A stretch of 64,000 bases of DNA from contig CM036775.1 of NCBI GenBank assembly GCA_020796225.1, positions 7,864,893-7,928,892 of the forward strand, read 5' to 3'. Below, piece by piece: positions 1 through 11,576 of the stretch (position 1 is the stretch's first letter; every line of letters starts with the position of its first letter). The DNA comes from Arion vulgaris (lineage: Eukaryota > Mollusca > Gastropoda > Stylommatophora > Arionidae). Under the pieces are notes generated by a model that ran no database searches, was not told the DNA's origin, and saw nothing but the letters and a program-made list of their open reading frames with translations. The position numbers were made by a program, and so were the translations under genes.

Positions 1-73
1 TATATTGAACCAATACTTATGTATGGCAGCGAATCATGGACAATGAGCAAGTAATCAATAAAGATCTCTGGAA
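1..73 (+). mobile_element. LINE L-A (RTE-like) fragment
   Basis: Translates to LMYGSESWTM-like sequence, matching the reverse-transcriptase C-terminal region of the longer L-A copy near 25250. It ends exactly at SINE-A. Confidence 0.75.
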
Positions 74-74
74 G

Positions 75-312
75 GGGATCTCGATGGCTAAGTGGTTACG
101 CACTTGCCTTGCATTCTGAAGATCGTGGTTTCGAATCAGGACTGCCGAGTTCTGTTCACGAGACATTTTTTCCAGAGCCATTATGATTGTTGCCAGAGTT
201 ACGGAGTTTATGCAAATGCTCTCAGCAGCTGGCGTGCCATTTCTATGTAGAGGGGCAGAGCCATATGGGGTAAGATCCGGTACAAGGAAGCCAATCCGTT
301 GACGTAAAAAAA
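75..312 (+). mobile_element. SINE-A (tRNA-derived) copy 1
   Basis: A tRNA-like head with A box TGGCTAAGTGG and a decayed B box is followed by the shared body (GAGCCATATGGGG) and tail. It sits between two L-A segments whose flanks repeat each other for about 50 bp. Confidence 0.8.
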
Positions 313-523
313 CAGTTATGAATGACAGCGAATCATGGACAATGAACAAGCAATCAATAAGATCACTGGGATCCAAAGAGATGTGGTTTTACAGAAGAAT
401 GAAAATTCCATGGACAGCGAAGACAAAAAAAATGATGATGTTTTAAAAACAGTCCTGCACACAACAAAACCGTATCAAAAGAATAAGAATCCGACAATCA
501 AGGTTCTTCGGGCATATAAAGCG
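313..523 (+). mobile_element. LINE L-A fragment, part 1
   Basis: Homologous to 25262-25465; encodes the broken equivalent of MWFYRRILRIPWTAKK. Interrupted by SINE-B and resumed at 751. Confidence 0.8.
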
Positions 524-532
524 AAGAGAGGG

Positions 533-741
533 TTTTTTGGGTTTTCCAACCCAGAAGCACTTGAGCTTTTCAGCTCTTCGGCTCAGTGCCATGACATCGT
601 AACCCTTCGGTTCGGTACCACGAACACCGTAAATCTGGGTAATCTGTGGCTTTTTCTGCCATCCCGCGGAATTGAACCCGCACACACAGAGGGATAGTCA
701 CCCGTAGTCCAACGCGCTACGAACACGCTGGGCAGACAGGC
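533..741 (-). mobile_element. SINE-B copy 1 inserted in L-A
   Basis: Tail-to-head on the minus strand, with target duplication AAGAGAGGG (524-532) and AAGAGAAGG (742-750). The head carries a B box GGTTCAATTCC on the minus strand. Confidence 0.87.
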
Positions 742-750
742 AAGAGAAGG

Positions 751-960
751 TTTAGAACATTTGGTGACAACAGGTAATATTCAGGAAATGAGAGATCGTG
801 GAAGACAGAGGGAGAAGATGTTGGATGGTCTGACATATTGTTTCAACTAAAGATCGACGTCAGAATAGAATAATTGCACCAACGAGAGAGAAAGAGAGAG
901 AGTGTTGTGGAGAGACATGATCGCCTATGACAGCAACCATAACACTTGAATTATTGACGC
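751..960 (+). mobile_element. LINE L-A 3' end, part 2
   Basis: Continues L-A after the SINE-B insertion to the family 3' end (GAGAGACATGATCGCCTA). Frame is broken. Confidence 0.8.
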
Positions 961-1248
961 CAAGAGGTTATGAAAACATCCGACTTCACCTGGGAACGGA
1001 TTATTCTAAGTCACAATCGTTCGCCTTTCAACTCGAACTTGTGTTGTTGGTTCGATCCGACACCAAAGGAAAGAAATTGGCCCTCCTACCTCCTGCAAAC
1101 TAAGGTCTAGAAATGTGAAATTACAGGTATTTCATACCCTAAGTTCTGAAAAGACTATAGTAATTTAAAAATAATATTTTCTTAAGTCATATTACTGTAC
1201 TTGAAATTTTGCCTCTTGTCTTAATGTCATATTGCACTATTTTGTACG

Positions 1249-1513
1249 GACATAAATGATTATATTTGACTATGACATAATGATTATATTTGACATATGA
1301 CTACATGATATATTTTACATATGACATAAATGATTATATTTGACATATGACATAAATGATTATATTTGACATATGACATAAATGATTATATTTGACATAT
1401 GACATAAATGATTATATTTGACATATGACATAAATGATTATATTTGACATATGACATAAATGATTATATTTGACATATGACATAAATGATTATATTTGAC
1501 ATATGACATAAAT
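1249..1513. repeat. 26-bp minisatellite, about 10 units
   Basis: Units built on GATTATATTTGACATATG repeat head to tail; AT-rich. The sequence on either side (961-1248 and 1514-1600) shows nothing recognisable. Confidence 0.93.
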
Positions 1514-1599
1514 GGATTTCAGAAATATTGATTTTGTTTGTGTGTGTGATTCTCATTTTCTATATATTTGTAATACCGTCTTGTTATTTGTTTAATGAG

Positions 1600-2335
1600 G
1601 TTTCTGTGGTGTAGAGGTTAGAACTGCCACGGGTTCTTTTACGTGATCAATTTGAATACGAGACCTTGTTATTGTCCGCCGTTCCAGGTCCGTTACCTGA
1701 TGGATCAAATTCTAATCATAGATTCACGGTGGGTTCTTATTCTTCGGACTCCGACCTTTCCTCTAAAGCCAGCACGCAGAGGGACCTGAGGATGAGGCGA
1801 CGATACGCTTTTATAACTGCACTAAGGGCTCGTTCTAGAAATCTGTCTTATTCTGACATGATGAGGCAAACAATAGGAAAGAAGATTAACCACTTTTGGA
1901 TTTGATGGATCTGAGCCTAGAGCTTGTCGTTGGCCAGAAATCCGGCCATCAGTAATCCAGTACTCCGATTTCTACGACGTTTTTTACTAAACTGACGTCA
2001 TTGCATTCCGGGCAAACCCATAGGTGCTCAGTCTCCCCAACAGATATCGAAGAGTATGCATACTGATGGTTCCTGTGGCTCGCTGATTAAACACACCTCT
2101 CACTCTGCCTCTCAGGCATCAGTTCGACTTGAACAAAGGTAATTCCAAACTGCTTAAATCGCTTGATCGATTCAACATCGATTTAGTGTCCTCATCTAAC
2201 AGAGAGTCTCGAAGAGACCGAAGAATATCGTTGAAGATGTCCGTCTCCGATAGTACTAGGAAGTCGATCTCACCTATACTGAGATCAGAGATCTCTGGAA
2301 TCATACCCCGATGACTCACAAGGGAGGTTCTTATT
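1600..2335. mobile_element. Mosaic of R6, L-C and L-D fragments
   Basis: R6 SINE head (1605-1720, +), L-C 3' end (1785-1890, +), L-D C-terminal fragment with the CPECN region (1985-2200, -) and R6 body (2200-2335, -). All are truncated and abut one another. Confidence 0.65.
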
Positions 2336-2890
2336 CTTCGAATGCTTCATATCGACCACTTATTAAACATTCTAAAAAAGGTGGACCTGAGAGATAACAG
2401 AGGCGACGAATGACGCTATTTATGAAGCGCACACAAGGGCTCGTTCTAGAAATCTCGTCTTATTCTGACGCTGTGAGGGAAAACAGAATAGGGGAAAAGA
2501 AAGATTAACCACTTTTTGTGATTTGTATGTGATCTTAGCCTAAGAGCGATTGTACGTTGTGCCAGCACATTCGTCCATCAAGTAATCCAGCACATCCGAT
2601 TTCTACGACGCCTTTTATTTACTATGGTAGCTGCCCTAGGCTCCTACCCAGTGGCGGCTCGTGATCGTTTTTGTTGGTGGGGCCAGACACAAATTTTCAG
2701 GAAAATCATGGCTTTGGGTTAGGTTATATTTTAATTTATTTATTAATAAAGACACATTATTTTGGTGGGGCCCGGCCCCTCTGGCCCTTAATGACGAGCC
2801 GCCACTGCCCCTACCTCAGTCGCCTCTTACGTCATGTCTTGTAGATCGCAATTCTACTTTTCTTTGCTCTCCTTGGAATTCCGGTAACAC
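2336..2890 (-). mobile_element. R4 element with two nested insertions
   Basis: R4 reads on the minus strand and is split by an L-C 3' end (2385-2500) and by hAT MITE-2 (2649-2807). The shared core near 2830 is partly decayed. Confidence 0.7.
2649..2807 (+). mobile_element. hAT MITE-2 copy 1
   Basis: Terminal inverted repeats CAGTGGCGGCTCGT and ACGAGCCGCCACTG bound 159 bp. Target duplication CTCCTACC / CCCCTACC (8 bp, one mismatch) is typical of hAT transposition. Confidence 0.92.
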
Positions 2891-2892
2891 AA

Positions 2893-3003
2893 GGAAACAT
2901 TGCAGTTCGACGTCAGAACTGATTATCTACACCAAGGAGAGAGAGAGTTGTGGAGAGACATGATCGTCTACGCCGGCCGTCATGGTACTTGATTGATTGA
3001 TTC
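2893..3003 (+). mobile_element. LINE L-A 3' end
   Basis: Matches the last about 100 bp of L-A and ends in a short TTGATTGATTGATT tail, the 3' simple repeat seen at 25925. Confidence 0.75.
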
Positions 3004-3604
3004 ATGCATCATTATTTGAAAGTTCTGACCAGCAAAAGTTAGCCACAAAAAAACCCACCAAATATTCCCTTATTTTAAAATAATAATTTTTGTTCTATTT
3101 ATTTATTAATTAATTAAATGTTTTTAAATTTTACAAAAATATATACAATTTTTGTAATTTTTATTTGTTTATTTTATTTATTAATTATTTTTTTGGCTTT
3201 AAAAAAAAAATTTGGTTAAATTTTTTATTTATTTATTTAAAATTAAAAAAAGTTATTTAAAATTTTTTTTTATTTGTTTAATTTAATTAAATTAATTGAT
3301 TTTTATTTAAAAAAATTAATTATTAAAATTTTTAAAAATTATTTGTGTTTTTAATTATTTATTAATTATTTTATTTTAAAAAAATATTTAATAAAAAATG
3401 TTATTTAAAATCTTTTGTTTTAATTATTAAAATTTAAAAAAATTAAAAACATCTTTTGTTGTCCTCCATGTTGTCCGAGCCATAGAACAGCACTGACTTC
3501 ACATTTGATTGAACGATTCCCAGCTTTGTGTTTGTTTTGATCTTCTTTGACTTCCATATCTTACTCAATGCAATAAAGTTTCCCCTTGCTTTTTGTATTA
3601 TTAT
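3004..3604. other. AT-rich low-complexity stretch, no gene seen
   Basis: From about 3060 to 3450 the sequence is almost only A and T in short runs. The rest shows no coding potential. Confidence 0.8.
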
Positions 3605-3812
3605 CTTGACACCTATCGCCTACCACAGAGAGCCACACAGAAAAAGTATAACGAGTACAAAACAAAAGGAAGACCACGCAAAAGGTGGAGCGACGGCATC
3701 AAGAACAGCCTTACTAAAATGAATATCAGCTTACAAAGGGACTTAAAACAAACACATACAAGATCACTTGGTCCCCCTTCCTCCTCCTAACACTTCTTTA
3801 AAGAAGTAAATG
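3605..3812 (+). mobile_element. LINE L-C2 3' end
   Basis: Encodes the LINE C-terminal piece YRLPQRATQKKYNEY followed by RWSDGIKNSL after a frame change; matches 37845-38010. Confidence 0.8.
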
Positions 3813-3989
3813 GCCCGCGTGCCCAGCGTGTTCGTAGTGTGTTGGGCTACGGGTGACTAGTCCTCTGTAAGTGCGGTTTCAACTCCGCGGACTGGCAGAA
3901 AAGCTACAGGTTCCCCAGATTTAAGGTGTTCGTGGCACCGAGCCGAAGGGTTACTATGTCCGTGAAGTGCTTCTGGATCGGAAAAAAAA
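3813..3989 (+). mobile_element. SINE-B copy 2
   Basis: Full head (GCCCGCGTGCCCAGCG) to A-tail, inserted in the L-C2 3' end with target duplication AGTAAATG / AGTAAATC. Shows that the tRNA-like end is the 5' end. Confidence 0.9.
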
Positions 3990-4034
3990 AGTAAATCGTA
4001 GAAGAGAAGAAGAAGATCTTGCCATCTTTGGTTG

Positions 4035-4370
4035 TTCCTCCCGCCCCTTCTGTGTCTATGTTGCTACCAAGGTATGTGTATGTTTCTACATCTTGTAGAG
4101 CTGTGTCTATGTTGCTACCAAGGTATGTATATGATTCTACATCTTGTAGAGCTGTGTCTATGTTGCTACCAAGGTATGTATATGATTCTACATCTTGTAG
4201 AGCTGTGTTTATGTTGTTACCAAGGTGTGTGTCTGTTTCTACATCCTGTAGAGCTGTATCTATGTTGCTACCAAGGTATGTGTCTATTTCTACATCCTGT
4301 AGAGCTGTGTCTATGTTGCTACCAAGGTATGTATATGATTCTACATCTTGTAGAGCTGTTTCTCTAGCAT
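4035..4370. repeat. 51-bp minisatellite, about 6.5 units
   Basis: Each unit contains CTATGTTGCTACCAAGG. Period 51 is a multiple of three, which keeps two frames open; I see no reason to call it coding. Confidence 0.92.
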
Positions 4371-4499
4371 AATCTGGTTGACATTTAGCATTATTATCAT
4401 GATCAAGTCTTTCCTGTTATCTTCAATATATTTGATTAAGTTATTAGTCGAAACTTGTTACAATATTAGTCTCTACTTATGAGAAGGAATTGTTTAAAG

Positions 4500-4963
4500 C
4501 ATATATTCCCAAACTTTTTCCACCCACCGCCAACTTTGCACAATATAATCTTTGTAACGCCCTCCACATTATAACAGTTTGCCAAACCCACCCCCTCCCT
4601 CCCACATATATACATGCTTTATTTTCTCTTTGACATAGAAAATTGATATATATTTCTGTAATACATGGTCAATTTTCAAATGATTATATGCATGAAATAG
4701 AAAATTTATGAAAAAAGGGATCGTGTGAGACGGGTATAAGATGAATTAAAATGCAGAATTAAATTTGTAATGATTATTCCATCGCAAAATCATGAAAATA
4801 ATTTATTTTGAAATATTTAGTATTAATTTCTTCTTTAAGGAGCCACCGACCCCTAATCGCACGAAACACCCCCACCCCCTCTCAATTTCTTCTGAACTCA
4901 CTATCGCCCGCTAGAACGCTTCAGCGCCCACTGGGGCGGTACCGCCCACTTTGGGAAACGCTG
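4500..4963 (+). mobile_element. hAT MITE-1 copy A
   Basis: Starts CATATATTCCCAAAC and ends GTTTCCCAAA-type inverted (TTTGGGAAACGCTG). Target duplication GTTTAAAG / GTTTAAAC (4492-4499, 4964-4971). No transposase. Confidence 0.87.
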
Positions 4964-4971
4964 GTTTAAAC

Positions 4972-5960
4972 CAATTTTAAAATGCAAACGTGTCACCATG
5001 AACACAAAAAGAGCAATGTTCAACACAGTATTTCTCCCCTCATTACGCTACCAGTGCCAAACCTGGACACTGACATCAAATGATAGAAGAAAACTAGTCA
5101 CGACAGAGATGCGATAGAGCAAAGACAGGTATATACAGTATTACATAAGAAGGAAAAATTAATTATAAGATATGAAAAAACAACACTCAACGTTTCGGTG
5201 CTTAGACCTTTATCAAGAACAAAAAAACTTGACAAAAACTAAATTAACTAAAACATAATACTAACAAATGATGTGAATCAAAAGATACTGTCATACGTAC
5301 CTGCGTGGCTCTTGGTCAGCATCTCGTGAATGATAGAATGGACAGGAAATAGGAAGACTATTAGGTTGGCTGGTCAATCGGAAAGGGTCAGTGGCAGGTT
5401 ACGTAAACTCACCGAAACGTTGAGTGTTGTTTTTTTCATATCTTATAATTAATTTTCCCTTCTTATGTAATACTGTATATACCAGTCTTTGCTCTATCGC
5501 CTATTTGCTCAGTATTACCGCAGCCACCTAACGATTTCTCCAGATCTGATCTGATCCAGTCTGACCACCTCAGATTTGTTGATTTTCGTACATCGCATCA
5601 CGACAGAGATGAAGTGTCTACGCAGAATGCTAGGTGTAACAAGAAGAGACTGGTTGAGAAATGAAGACATCAGGAAAAAGTGGGTACAACATCAGTACTA
5701 GACTTCACCAAGAAACACCAAATTAAATAGTTCGACTACGTAAGCAGATTACCACCAGACAGCCCACCTCAAAGAGCAATGCTGTTCCGATACAATGGGT
5801 ACAAGGCAGGCCATGCAAAATATTGACCTCAGAGATAACAGAGGCGACGAAAGACACTATCTATAAAGCGCACACAAAGATCCGTTTCAGAAATCTCTTC
5901 TTGACATGACGCTGTTAGGCAAAACAGGATTCGAGAAAGGAAAGAATTGTTTAATAAACT
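4972..5960 (+). mobile_element. LINE L-C fragment split by a fold-back element
   Basis: Segments 4972-5111 and 5599-5960 encode pieces of LRYQCQTWTL, MKCLRRMLGVTRRD and the 3' end. Frameshifts and stops show it is dead. Confidence 0.85.
5112..5598. mobile_element. Fold-back, Penelope-like non-autonomous element
   Basis: About 90-bp inverted arms (5112-5205 and 5413-5503) flank a short centre, then a 90-bp tail. Target duplication CACGACAGAGATG (13 bp, perfect) sits in L-C on both sides. The arms carry CGAAACGTTGAG and CTTGATAAAGG, as in three other copies. Confidence 0.75.
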
Positions 5961-6190
5961 ACTCTTGTCCCTTTTATTGTTTTAATTTAAAATAAAAAAA
6001 AATAGAAATTCACTTGCTTATTTTTTTTTTTTTATTTTTTTTTTTTTGAAGTGTTTATTTCCATTTTGTACATAACAATATCAGCAATTTCATGTTTGAC
6101 AAATATTTGTGGACTGAAGTGATATGCCCGTGAGATGAAAATATGAGATGTTGGGCTTTATGGTGATTATCTAATGAAGGTGATGATGTT
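5961..6190. other. A/T-rich linker, no gene seen
   Basis: Contains long T runs (6019-6048), perhaps an old retroposon tail. No recognisable feature otherwise. Confidence 0.6.
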
Positions 6191-6430
6191 GATAAAAATG
6201 ATACATTGATACATACATTTAAAATATGATACATACATTTAAAATATGATACATACATTTAAGATTTGATACATACATTAAAATATGATACATTGATACA
6301 TACATTTAAAATATGATACATACATTTAAAATATGATACATACATTAAAATATGATACATTGATACATACATTTAAAATATGATACATACATTTAAAATA
6401 TGATATATTGATACATACATTTAAAAATAC
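6190..6430. repeat. 20-bp AT-rich minisatellite
   Basis: About 11 units of ATACATACATTTAAAATATG with length variants. Confidence 0.9.
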
Positions 6431-7154
6431 GTTTTAAAGAAAATACAGGAAATTATTATACAAAGTATGACATTTTCATTTTCAAAATTGCTTTCCCACG
6501 GGCATGCTCTTGGTGGCAGTTCGGCGGCCAGTGACAACACGTCCGGCATGACTAAAAACACCGTGTCATCTGTTCTTTTGTCCCTCGGCTTGAGACGTAG
6601 ACTAGTCTCTACACGACTCGATCCTTATTTTGTTTAAGGAGGGGGAAAGGGGAAGAGAAGGGGAAAGAAACAATATTACCAGATCCTTTGTTCTGTAAAA
6701 ATTCACTTGCTTAGGCCAGCAATCGCTAGCCTTCTAAAAAAAGTTTGACTAAGTAAGTAAGTAAGTAAGTGAAATGCGCAAAAATTAGTACAAATTTAAC
6801 TAAAAAACTGTAAAAATAAATTTATGTAATATACTTGTAATGTAATATTATATTTATATTAATTTATACTGTTTTTATAAGTAAAAATGAGTAGTTTTAT
6901 AACAGATCGAATAAATTTTTGTATTAACTAATATTATTTATATTTATAAATGAGTTCAAGTGTATAAATGGATAAATGTGTCGAAATAGTTCACGTGCAT
7001 AATGTTTGCGTATTATGTCCCTTGCTAAAAGTATCGAAATAAGTATTGCATTATCGCCCCTTATTTAGTTTCGTTCTTTTTGTTTCGTTTTTTTTTCCTA
7101 TGTATATTTTCGTTAAAGAAATCCCGGTGTGTTACTCAGAGATTGTTCTTCTTC
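6431..7154. other. Unassigned intergenic sequence
   Basis: A GC-richer patch at 6490-6620 and a short GTAA run near 6751-6770, otherwise AT-rich. No coding evidence. Confidence 0.6.
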
Positions 7155-7345
7155 TTCTTCTTCGTCTGCTTCACCTTTAAACTACCAACAGAACACAGGT
7201 CTTTAACAAATTTCTTCCAGCTCTTCCTCTCTCCTACATCCCTTCCAATTCTTTCCGTGTTTTATTTATTGTCTATTCCCAGGTGGAAGATGTAGTTGGC
7301 TGTCCACTCTTGCCGTTAAGCGTAGGGATGGGAACTTTAATTTCC
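7155..7345 (-). mobile_element. LINE L-I 3' fragment
   Basis: Similar to 29365-29510 on the same strand; begins with a GAA-type tail seen as CTTCTTCTTCTTC. Degraded. Confidence 0.55.
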
Positions 7346-7346
7346 G

Positions 7347-7886
7347 TTATAGGGTCAGATGAGTCGCCCTTGCTGTGTTATATCCGTGTTTATATAGTGT
7401 GGTCTTGATATTGTATATCCATCTTGTTCTTGGTCTTCCCTTAGCTCTAGTACCCGATCTCTTTTTATTGTATGCTGTTATTTGCGGTTGGTTGTATTTC
7501 ATTCTCATTAAATGTCCAAACCACTGCATTTGTTGTCTTTCGATGTATTCGGTGCATGAAGTTATACCCACTCTGCTTCTGATGTCCTCATTTCGTAGTT
7601 TATCTTTCCTGGTGACTCCTACTGCCTTCCTCAAGCATTTCATTTCACACTGGTGAGCTTTCTGTGATGTGTTGCTGTAAGAGACCATGTTTGGCACTGG
7701 TAACAAAGTGTTGGTAGGAAAATACTTTCTATCATCTGTCTTTTCTTTTCCATCTTGATCTTTGGGTGTTGTAGTAATGGTGCCAGCTGGTAGGTCACTG
7801 CATTTGCTTTTTGACACCTCGTCTCTATTTCTCCATCTAGTTTTCCGCCCTCGTGTTTTACCTATCCTTGTAATATCAGCCGACAA
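7347..7886 (-). mobile_element. LINE L-C2 C-terminal fragment
   Basis: The open frame encodes MKCLRKAVGVTRKDKLRNED and QQMQWFGHLMRM then RPRTRW, the conserved LINE tail after the RT domain. Its N-terminal part is frameshifted. Confidence 0.85.
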
Positions 7887-7917
7887 TTTCGAATATGTAA
7901 TGAAAATGGCAGATGCA

Positions 7918-8467
7918 GATCAGAAATAAAGATCAGAATAGGGCAAGCGAAAACATCATTTCTAAAAATGAGAAGCATTATATGCAACAAGTCCTTGTCA
8001 ATTGGTATCAGAATGCGAGTTATACAGTGCTACATAGAACCAACACTGACATACGGAAGCGAGTCATGGACAATGAACACACAGATAGAAAAATCTCTGA
8101 GGGCCACAGAGATGTGGTTTTACAGAAGAAGTATGAGAATCCCATGGACTGCTAAAATGACTAATGTAGAGTTGAATGAGATCACGACACAGAGAAAGCT
8201 TATCATCAATATAACAAAGAGGGAGTTTTCATTTTTCGGACATGTGATGAGGAGAGGAGGTTTAGAGCACATTGCGACATCCGGTAAAATCGAGGGTAGG
8301 CGAGACAGGGGAAGACACAGAGAAACATTTTTTTATATAGTCTGACTTCATGGCGCAGTAGAGCGTCAACATCTGAGTTGATACCAAACACCAAAGACAT
8401 AGACTTGTGGAGATCCATGATAGCCTACGCAAGCCGGCACGGCACCTGATGATGATGATGATGATAT
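7918..8467 (+). mobile_element. LINE L-A C-terminal fragment
   Basis: Encodes TLTYGSESWTM, MWFYRRSMRIPWTAKMTN, SFFGHVMRRGGLEH and GRRDRGR, parallel to 24900-25640. Ends in a GAT repeat, the family's 3' microsatellite tail. Confidence 0.88.
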
Positions 8468-8565
8468 AAATTAAGAAACACATGCAAAATTAATATGTCA
8501 GTATTTCTTGATGCCATGTTTCAAATATATTCATTTCTGATCGTAAACAAAACAACTACACAATA

Positions 8566-8935
8566 ATAATACTAATTCCTCTCGTACCGTTATACGTTAC
8601 ATAGGGCCTGCAATCAATTTCTCCATACCGCTCTATCTCCTCCATGGAACTGGGACCATTATTTCTTACCTCTCTCAGCAAAGTTCGTTTCAGGTCTCCT
8701 TAGGTCGTCCTCTCTTTCTTGAACTCTTTGCATCCCACTTCAATGCGTGCTTTGATATTCTTTAATCATTTTTTCTCAAAGGTATGTCCAACATATCTCT
8801 ATCTTCTCCTTCTTATAACAGTTGTTACTAGTGGTTGACCAGACATTTCTGTGATTTCATCACTTCTCCTGAATTCGTTCCATTTTATATTCATTATTTT
8901 ATGTTCATCATCATGTACATCTCCATATAGCTTGT
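8566..8935 (-). mobile_element. LINE L-B 3' end
   Basis: Reverse complement of the L-B tail coding RKRRWRYVGHTLKRND elsewhere. The 3' terminus is an ATT-type simple repeat. Confidence 0.82.
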
Positions 8936-9165
8936 CTTGGTCTGACATCGATTTGTATACTTTCTAAAGTAGTTAGTGGTCAACTGGAGTCCATGTATAT
9001 CTCCATATAGCTTGTCTTGGACTAACATGGACTTGTATACTTCTAAAGTAGTTAGTGGTCAACTGGAGTCCATGCACATCTCCATATAGCTTGTCTTGGA
9101 CTAACATGGACTTGTATACTTCTAAAGTAGTTAGTGGTCAACCAGTCTATATTCATCTCCAAATA
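8936..9165. repeat. About 80-bp tandem repeat, 2.7 units
   Basis: Units share CTCCATATAGCTTGTCTTGG and AAAGTAGTTAGTGGTCAAC; the second and third are nearly identical. Confidence 0.85.
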
Positions 9166-9219
9166 TCATGATTTGAACTGATATGGAGATTGACCATGTG
9201 TTTTCTCTCTGTTCAAGAG

Positions 9220-9480
9220 GAATCTTGCGATTGTCAATTCTAAGAATGCAACAGTTAAAATCAAAGCTAAAGAAGAATATAGACTAAAAAACAAGGTAGT
9301 GAAAAGAGCGGCTAGAAGCGAGAAACGAGCATATGTCAATCGTCTGACTCAAGATAAAGAAAAGACAGCTAAGACTAGAAACAGCAAAATTGCTCTGCAA
9401 TATATTACAACAAATAACTACAACTTTTATTTTAAAGTTCACCCGCGTGCTGCCAAAGCTCGCAAGTGGAGCAAACAATA
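9220..9480 (+). mobile_element. LINE linker region between endonuclease and RT
   Basis: Translates as KEEYRLKNKVVKRAARSEKR and YVNRLTQDKEKTAKT, a basic linker typical of RTE-like ORFs. Family assignment is uncertain. Confidence 0.65.
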
Positions 9481-9487
9481 GTAAAAC

Positions 9488-9735
9488 ATCATCATCAAGG
9501 TGCGTATCCTTTATAGGACGTTGCTCTCTTTGCAGCACATCTGAAATTCACTCTGTCTCTTGCCACTTCACCCACTTCGTCGACGGTCATTTTCATGACT
9601 TCTTTAATATCTTGTAGCCATCTTCTTCTTGGTCTGCCTCTGCGTCCTGAGACCCTGCCTTCTAGTATTGTTCTTTCCAGGCCACCGTGACGATTGGTGT
9701 GACCAAAGTGTGTAATATTTCTCTATGGTGTGTTG
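9488..9735 (-). mobile_element. LINE L-F 3' end
   Basis: Minus strand encodes the degraded tail seen intact at 57041-57238 (DIKETMNMTIDEVGELARDR) and ends in an ATG simple repeat, visible here as CATCATCATC. Confidence 0.85.
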
Positions 9736-9743
9736 TTTAATAG

Positions 9744-9995
9744 TAAAACACGTAATCACAAAGTACTGTAGTATTACAAATTACAAAAACAATGACAAAA
9801 TACAGCAACGTTTCGACCAACACGGCCTTTATCAAGCAAACGAACAACAGGAGTGACAAATTTTCTTATTTATTGACAGGAGTGTGGTCGAAACGTTGCT
9901 GTATTTTGTCATTGTTTTTATAATTTGTAAAACTACAGTACTTTGTGATTACGTGTTTTGCCAATCAAATAGTTGTAATGCAGTCTCATCTATTT
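9744..9995. mobile_element. Fold-back, Penelope-like element, copy 2
   Basis: Inverted arms 9744-9818 and 9890-9965 share CACAAAGTACTGTAGT and CAGCAACGTTTCGACC. The minus strand has CTTGATAAAGGCC and GGTCGAAACGTTG, a possible hammerhead-like core. Confidence 0.7.
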
Positions 9996-10007
9996 TGTCA
10001 AAGAATA

Positions 10008-10213
10008 GTACCACTGCAACCTACAAGGCATTCCGTAAGAGGCGCCTAAGGTAAGGAGCCTAGGAAAACTACCTATTAAAAAAAGGCCGAAGAAAAATGA
10101 TGTGCTGCCCTACTTGCATGCGCATAACTGGTACAATGTACAATCGCCTAGGCTCGAATCACATACAGATCACAAAGGTGCTTTAAAAGTAGTCGATATG
10201 GAGTGTTAGAAGA
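10008..10213 (+). mobile_element. R4 element
   Basis: Contains the R3/R4 core in the form CATTCCGTAAGAGGCGCCT and ends in GAAGAAG. Confidence 0.75.
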
Positions 10214-10277
10214 AGAAGTTTCAAAGTTGACGCAACCGATGATGACAACAGTCTCAGGCGTGTGCTGCTGCACCTCT

Positions 10278-10715
10278 TTAGTGTAGTTGTGTGTAGTTCT
10301 CTGATACTGTAGCTTGCGCTGTATTTGAATTAAAGTGAGGAAAAGGTATGCGATTCGTCAGCCTCACTCTCTCGTCCAGGACTATCTGTATCCAGGGACA
10401 AGACAAGTCGAGACGACTGGAGATAGTACCAGATGCAGTGGATGACCAGAGCTTTCTACGTGCCTTGCCGTGCTCTATGTGATTCACACCTCTCTGCTGT
10501 GGTCCGTCTTTCCTACCTTTGGGCCAGCTAGTTTCCTCATCCACGACGTCAGCGAGATCCAGTCTTTGCATGACTAGGTAGACATTGCCTAGCTTACCGA
10601 TGGCGTTAAACACATCGGCTACCATCACCTGGTTCAACCGCCAGTGGGGCGATACACAAACTTTGTAATAGCTGTGCAAGTTACAGCTAACTACAGACAA
10701 GAGGTGTAAACGCAA
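10278..10715 (-). other. 145-codon open frame of unknown origin
   Basis: An open minus-strand stretch rich in charged residues (EETSWPKGRKDGPQQRGVNH). I do not recognise a domain; in this repeat-rich setting a fragment of a retroelement ORF is most likely. No splice or start context stands out. Confidence 0.3.
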
Positions 10716-11317
10716 TAAATAGACAGCTATTGTTTGTAAATTCTATGTTGTATTCTATAAAGAATTATACAAAAATAGGACCAAGTGAAAATTCTTTTGT
10801 TTTCCTTTTTTCGCAATTTGTCTTTCTTTCTTTATTTAACGTTTCCATTTTTTAAAAACATTAAAAAAAAAATTTTCTTTAAAAAAAATGTATCTTATTT
10901 TCTTGGGCCCTACATGGAAGTGACACCATGAGTGGAACAGGGATCTTTGAAGTCGGCACAGGCTCGCCTGCATGGCAAGTGACACCAGTCAAATGGTAAA
11001 TCAGGCATTTACGCAAAAATCAGTCAGAAGTGCCGTACCAGGCATCATGGCTAACTCCCGAATTCACAGCGGGCAAACGCAGAAGAAGAAGAAGAAGAAG
11101 TGGAAACAGTACGATTGAACGTGAAAAGTCCGAGCGTCGTCCTTCTTTCAAACGAGAGCTGCTCGGAGTTTGCTTAAGTGGGTTTAATTTTGTAATTTGG
11201 TGTTTAATAAAGGCTCTCACACTTTGACCGGGATCAAGCAGACAGTACATGTTGATCTTAACCTAAAATGGCGAGAGAAAAAACGTTAGTGAATCGTGGG
11301 AATAAATAATATTCCTT
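10716..11317. other. Unassigned sequence
   Basis: AT-rich at 10720-10900, then GC-richer sequence with a GAA run (11081-11101) preceded by a stretch weakly similar to 46900-46970, perhaps the tail of a retroposon. Confidence 0.5.
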
Positions 11318-11412
11318 CATCTGATGCCGTTATATGTTACATAGTGTCTGCAACTAATTTCTCCATACCGCTCTGTCCTGGACAACTCGCTGAATCTGAT
11401 CCTCTCCGTAGA
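11318..11412 (-). mobile_element. LINE L-B 3' fragment
   Basis: Matches the L-B terminus (CTCCATACCGCTCTGTCCTG) and is fused directly to a 3'-truncated SINE-A. Confidence 0.75.
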
Positions 11413-11576
11413 CAAGTTACGCCACTTGCCGAGAGTATTGCACAAAGCACGAACTCCGTAACTCTGGCAACAATTATAATGGCTCTGGAAAAAAATGCTC
11501 TCGTGAACAGAACTCGGCGGTCCGGATTCGAACTCACAATCTTCAGAATGCAAGGCAAGGGCGTAACCACTTAGCC
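11413..11576 (-). mobile_element. SINE-A copy 2, 3'-truncated
   Basis: On the minus strand the head (GATGGCTAAGTGGTTACGCC) and B box are clear. The body is cut short at L-B. Confidence 0.85.

Noticed and set aside
4019..4372. Repetitive protein with 17-residue units
   Set aside because: Two overlapping frames stay open only because the 51-bp period is a multiple of three; no flanking coding evidence.
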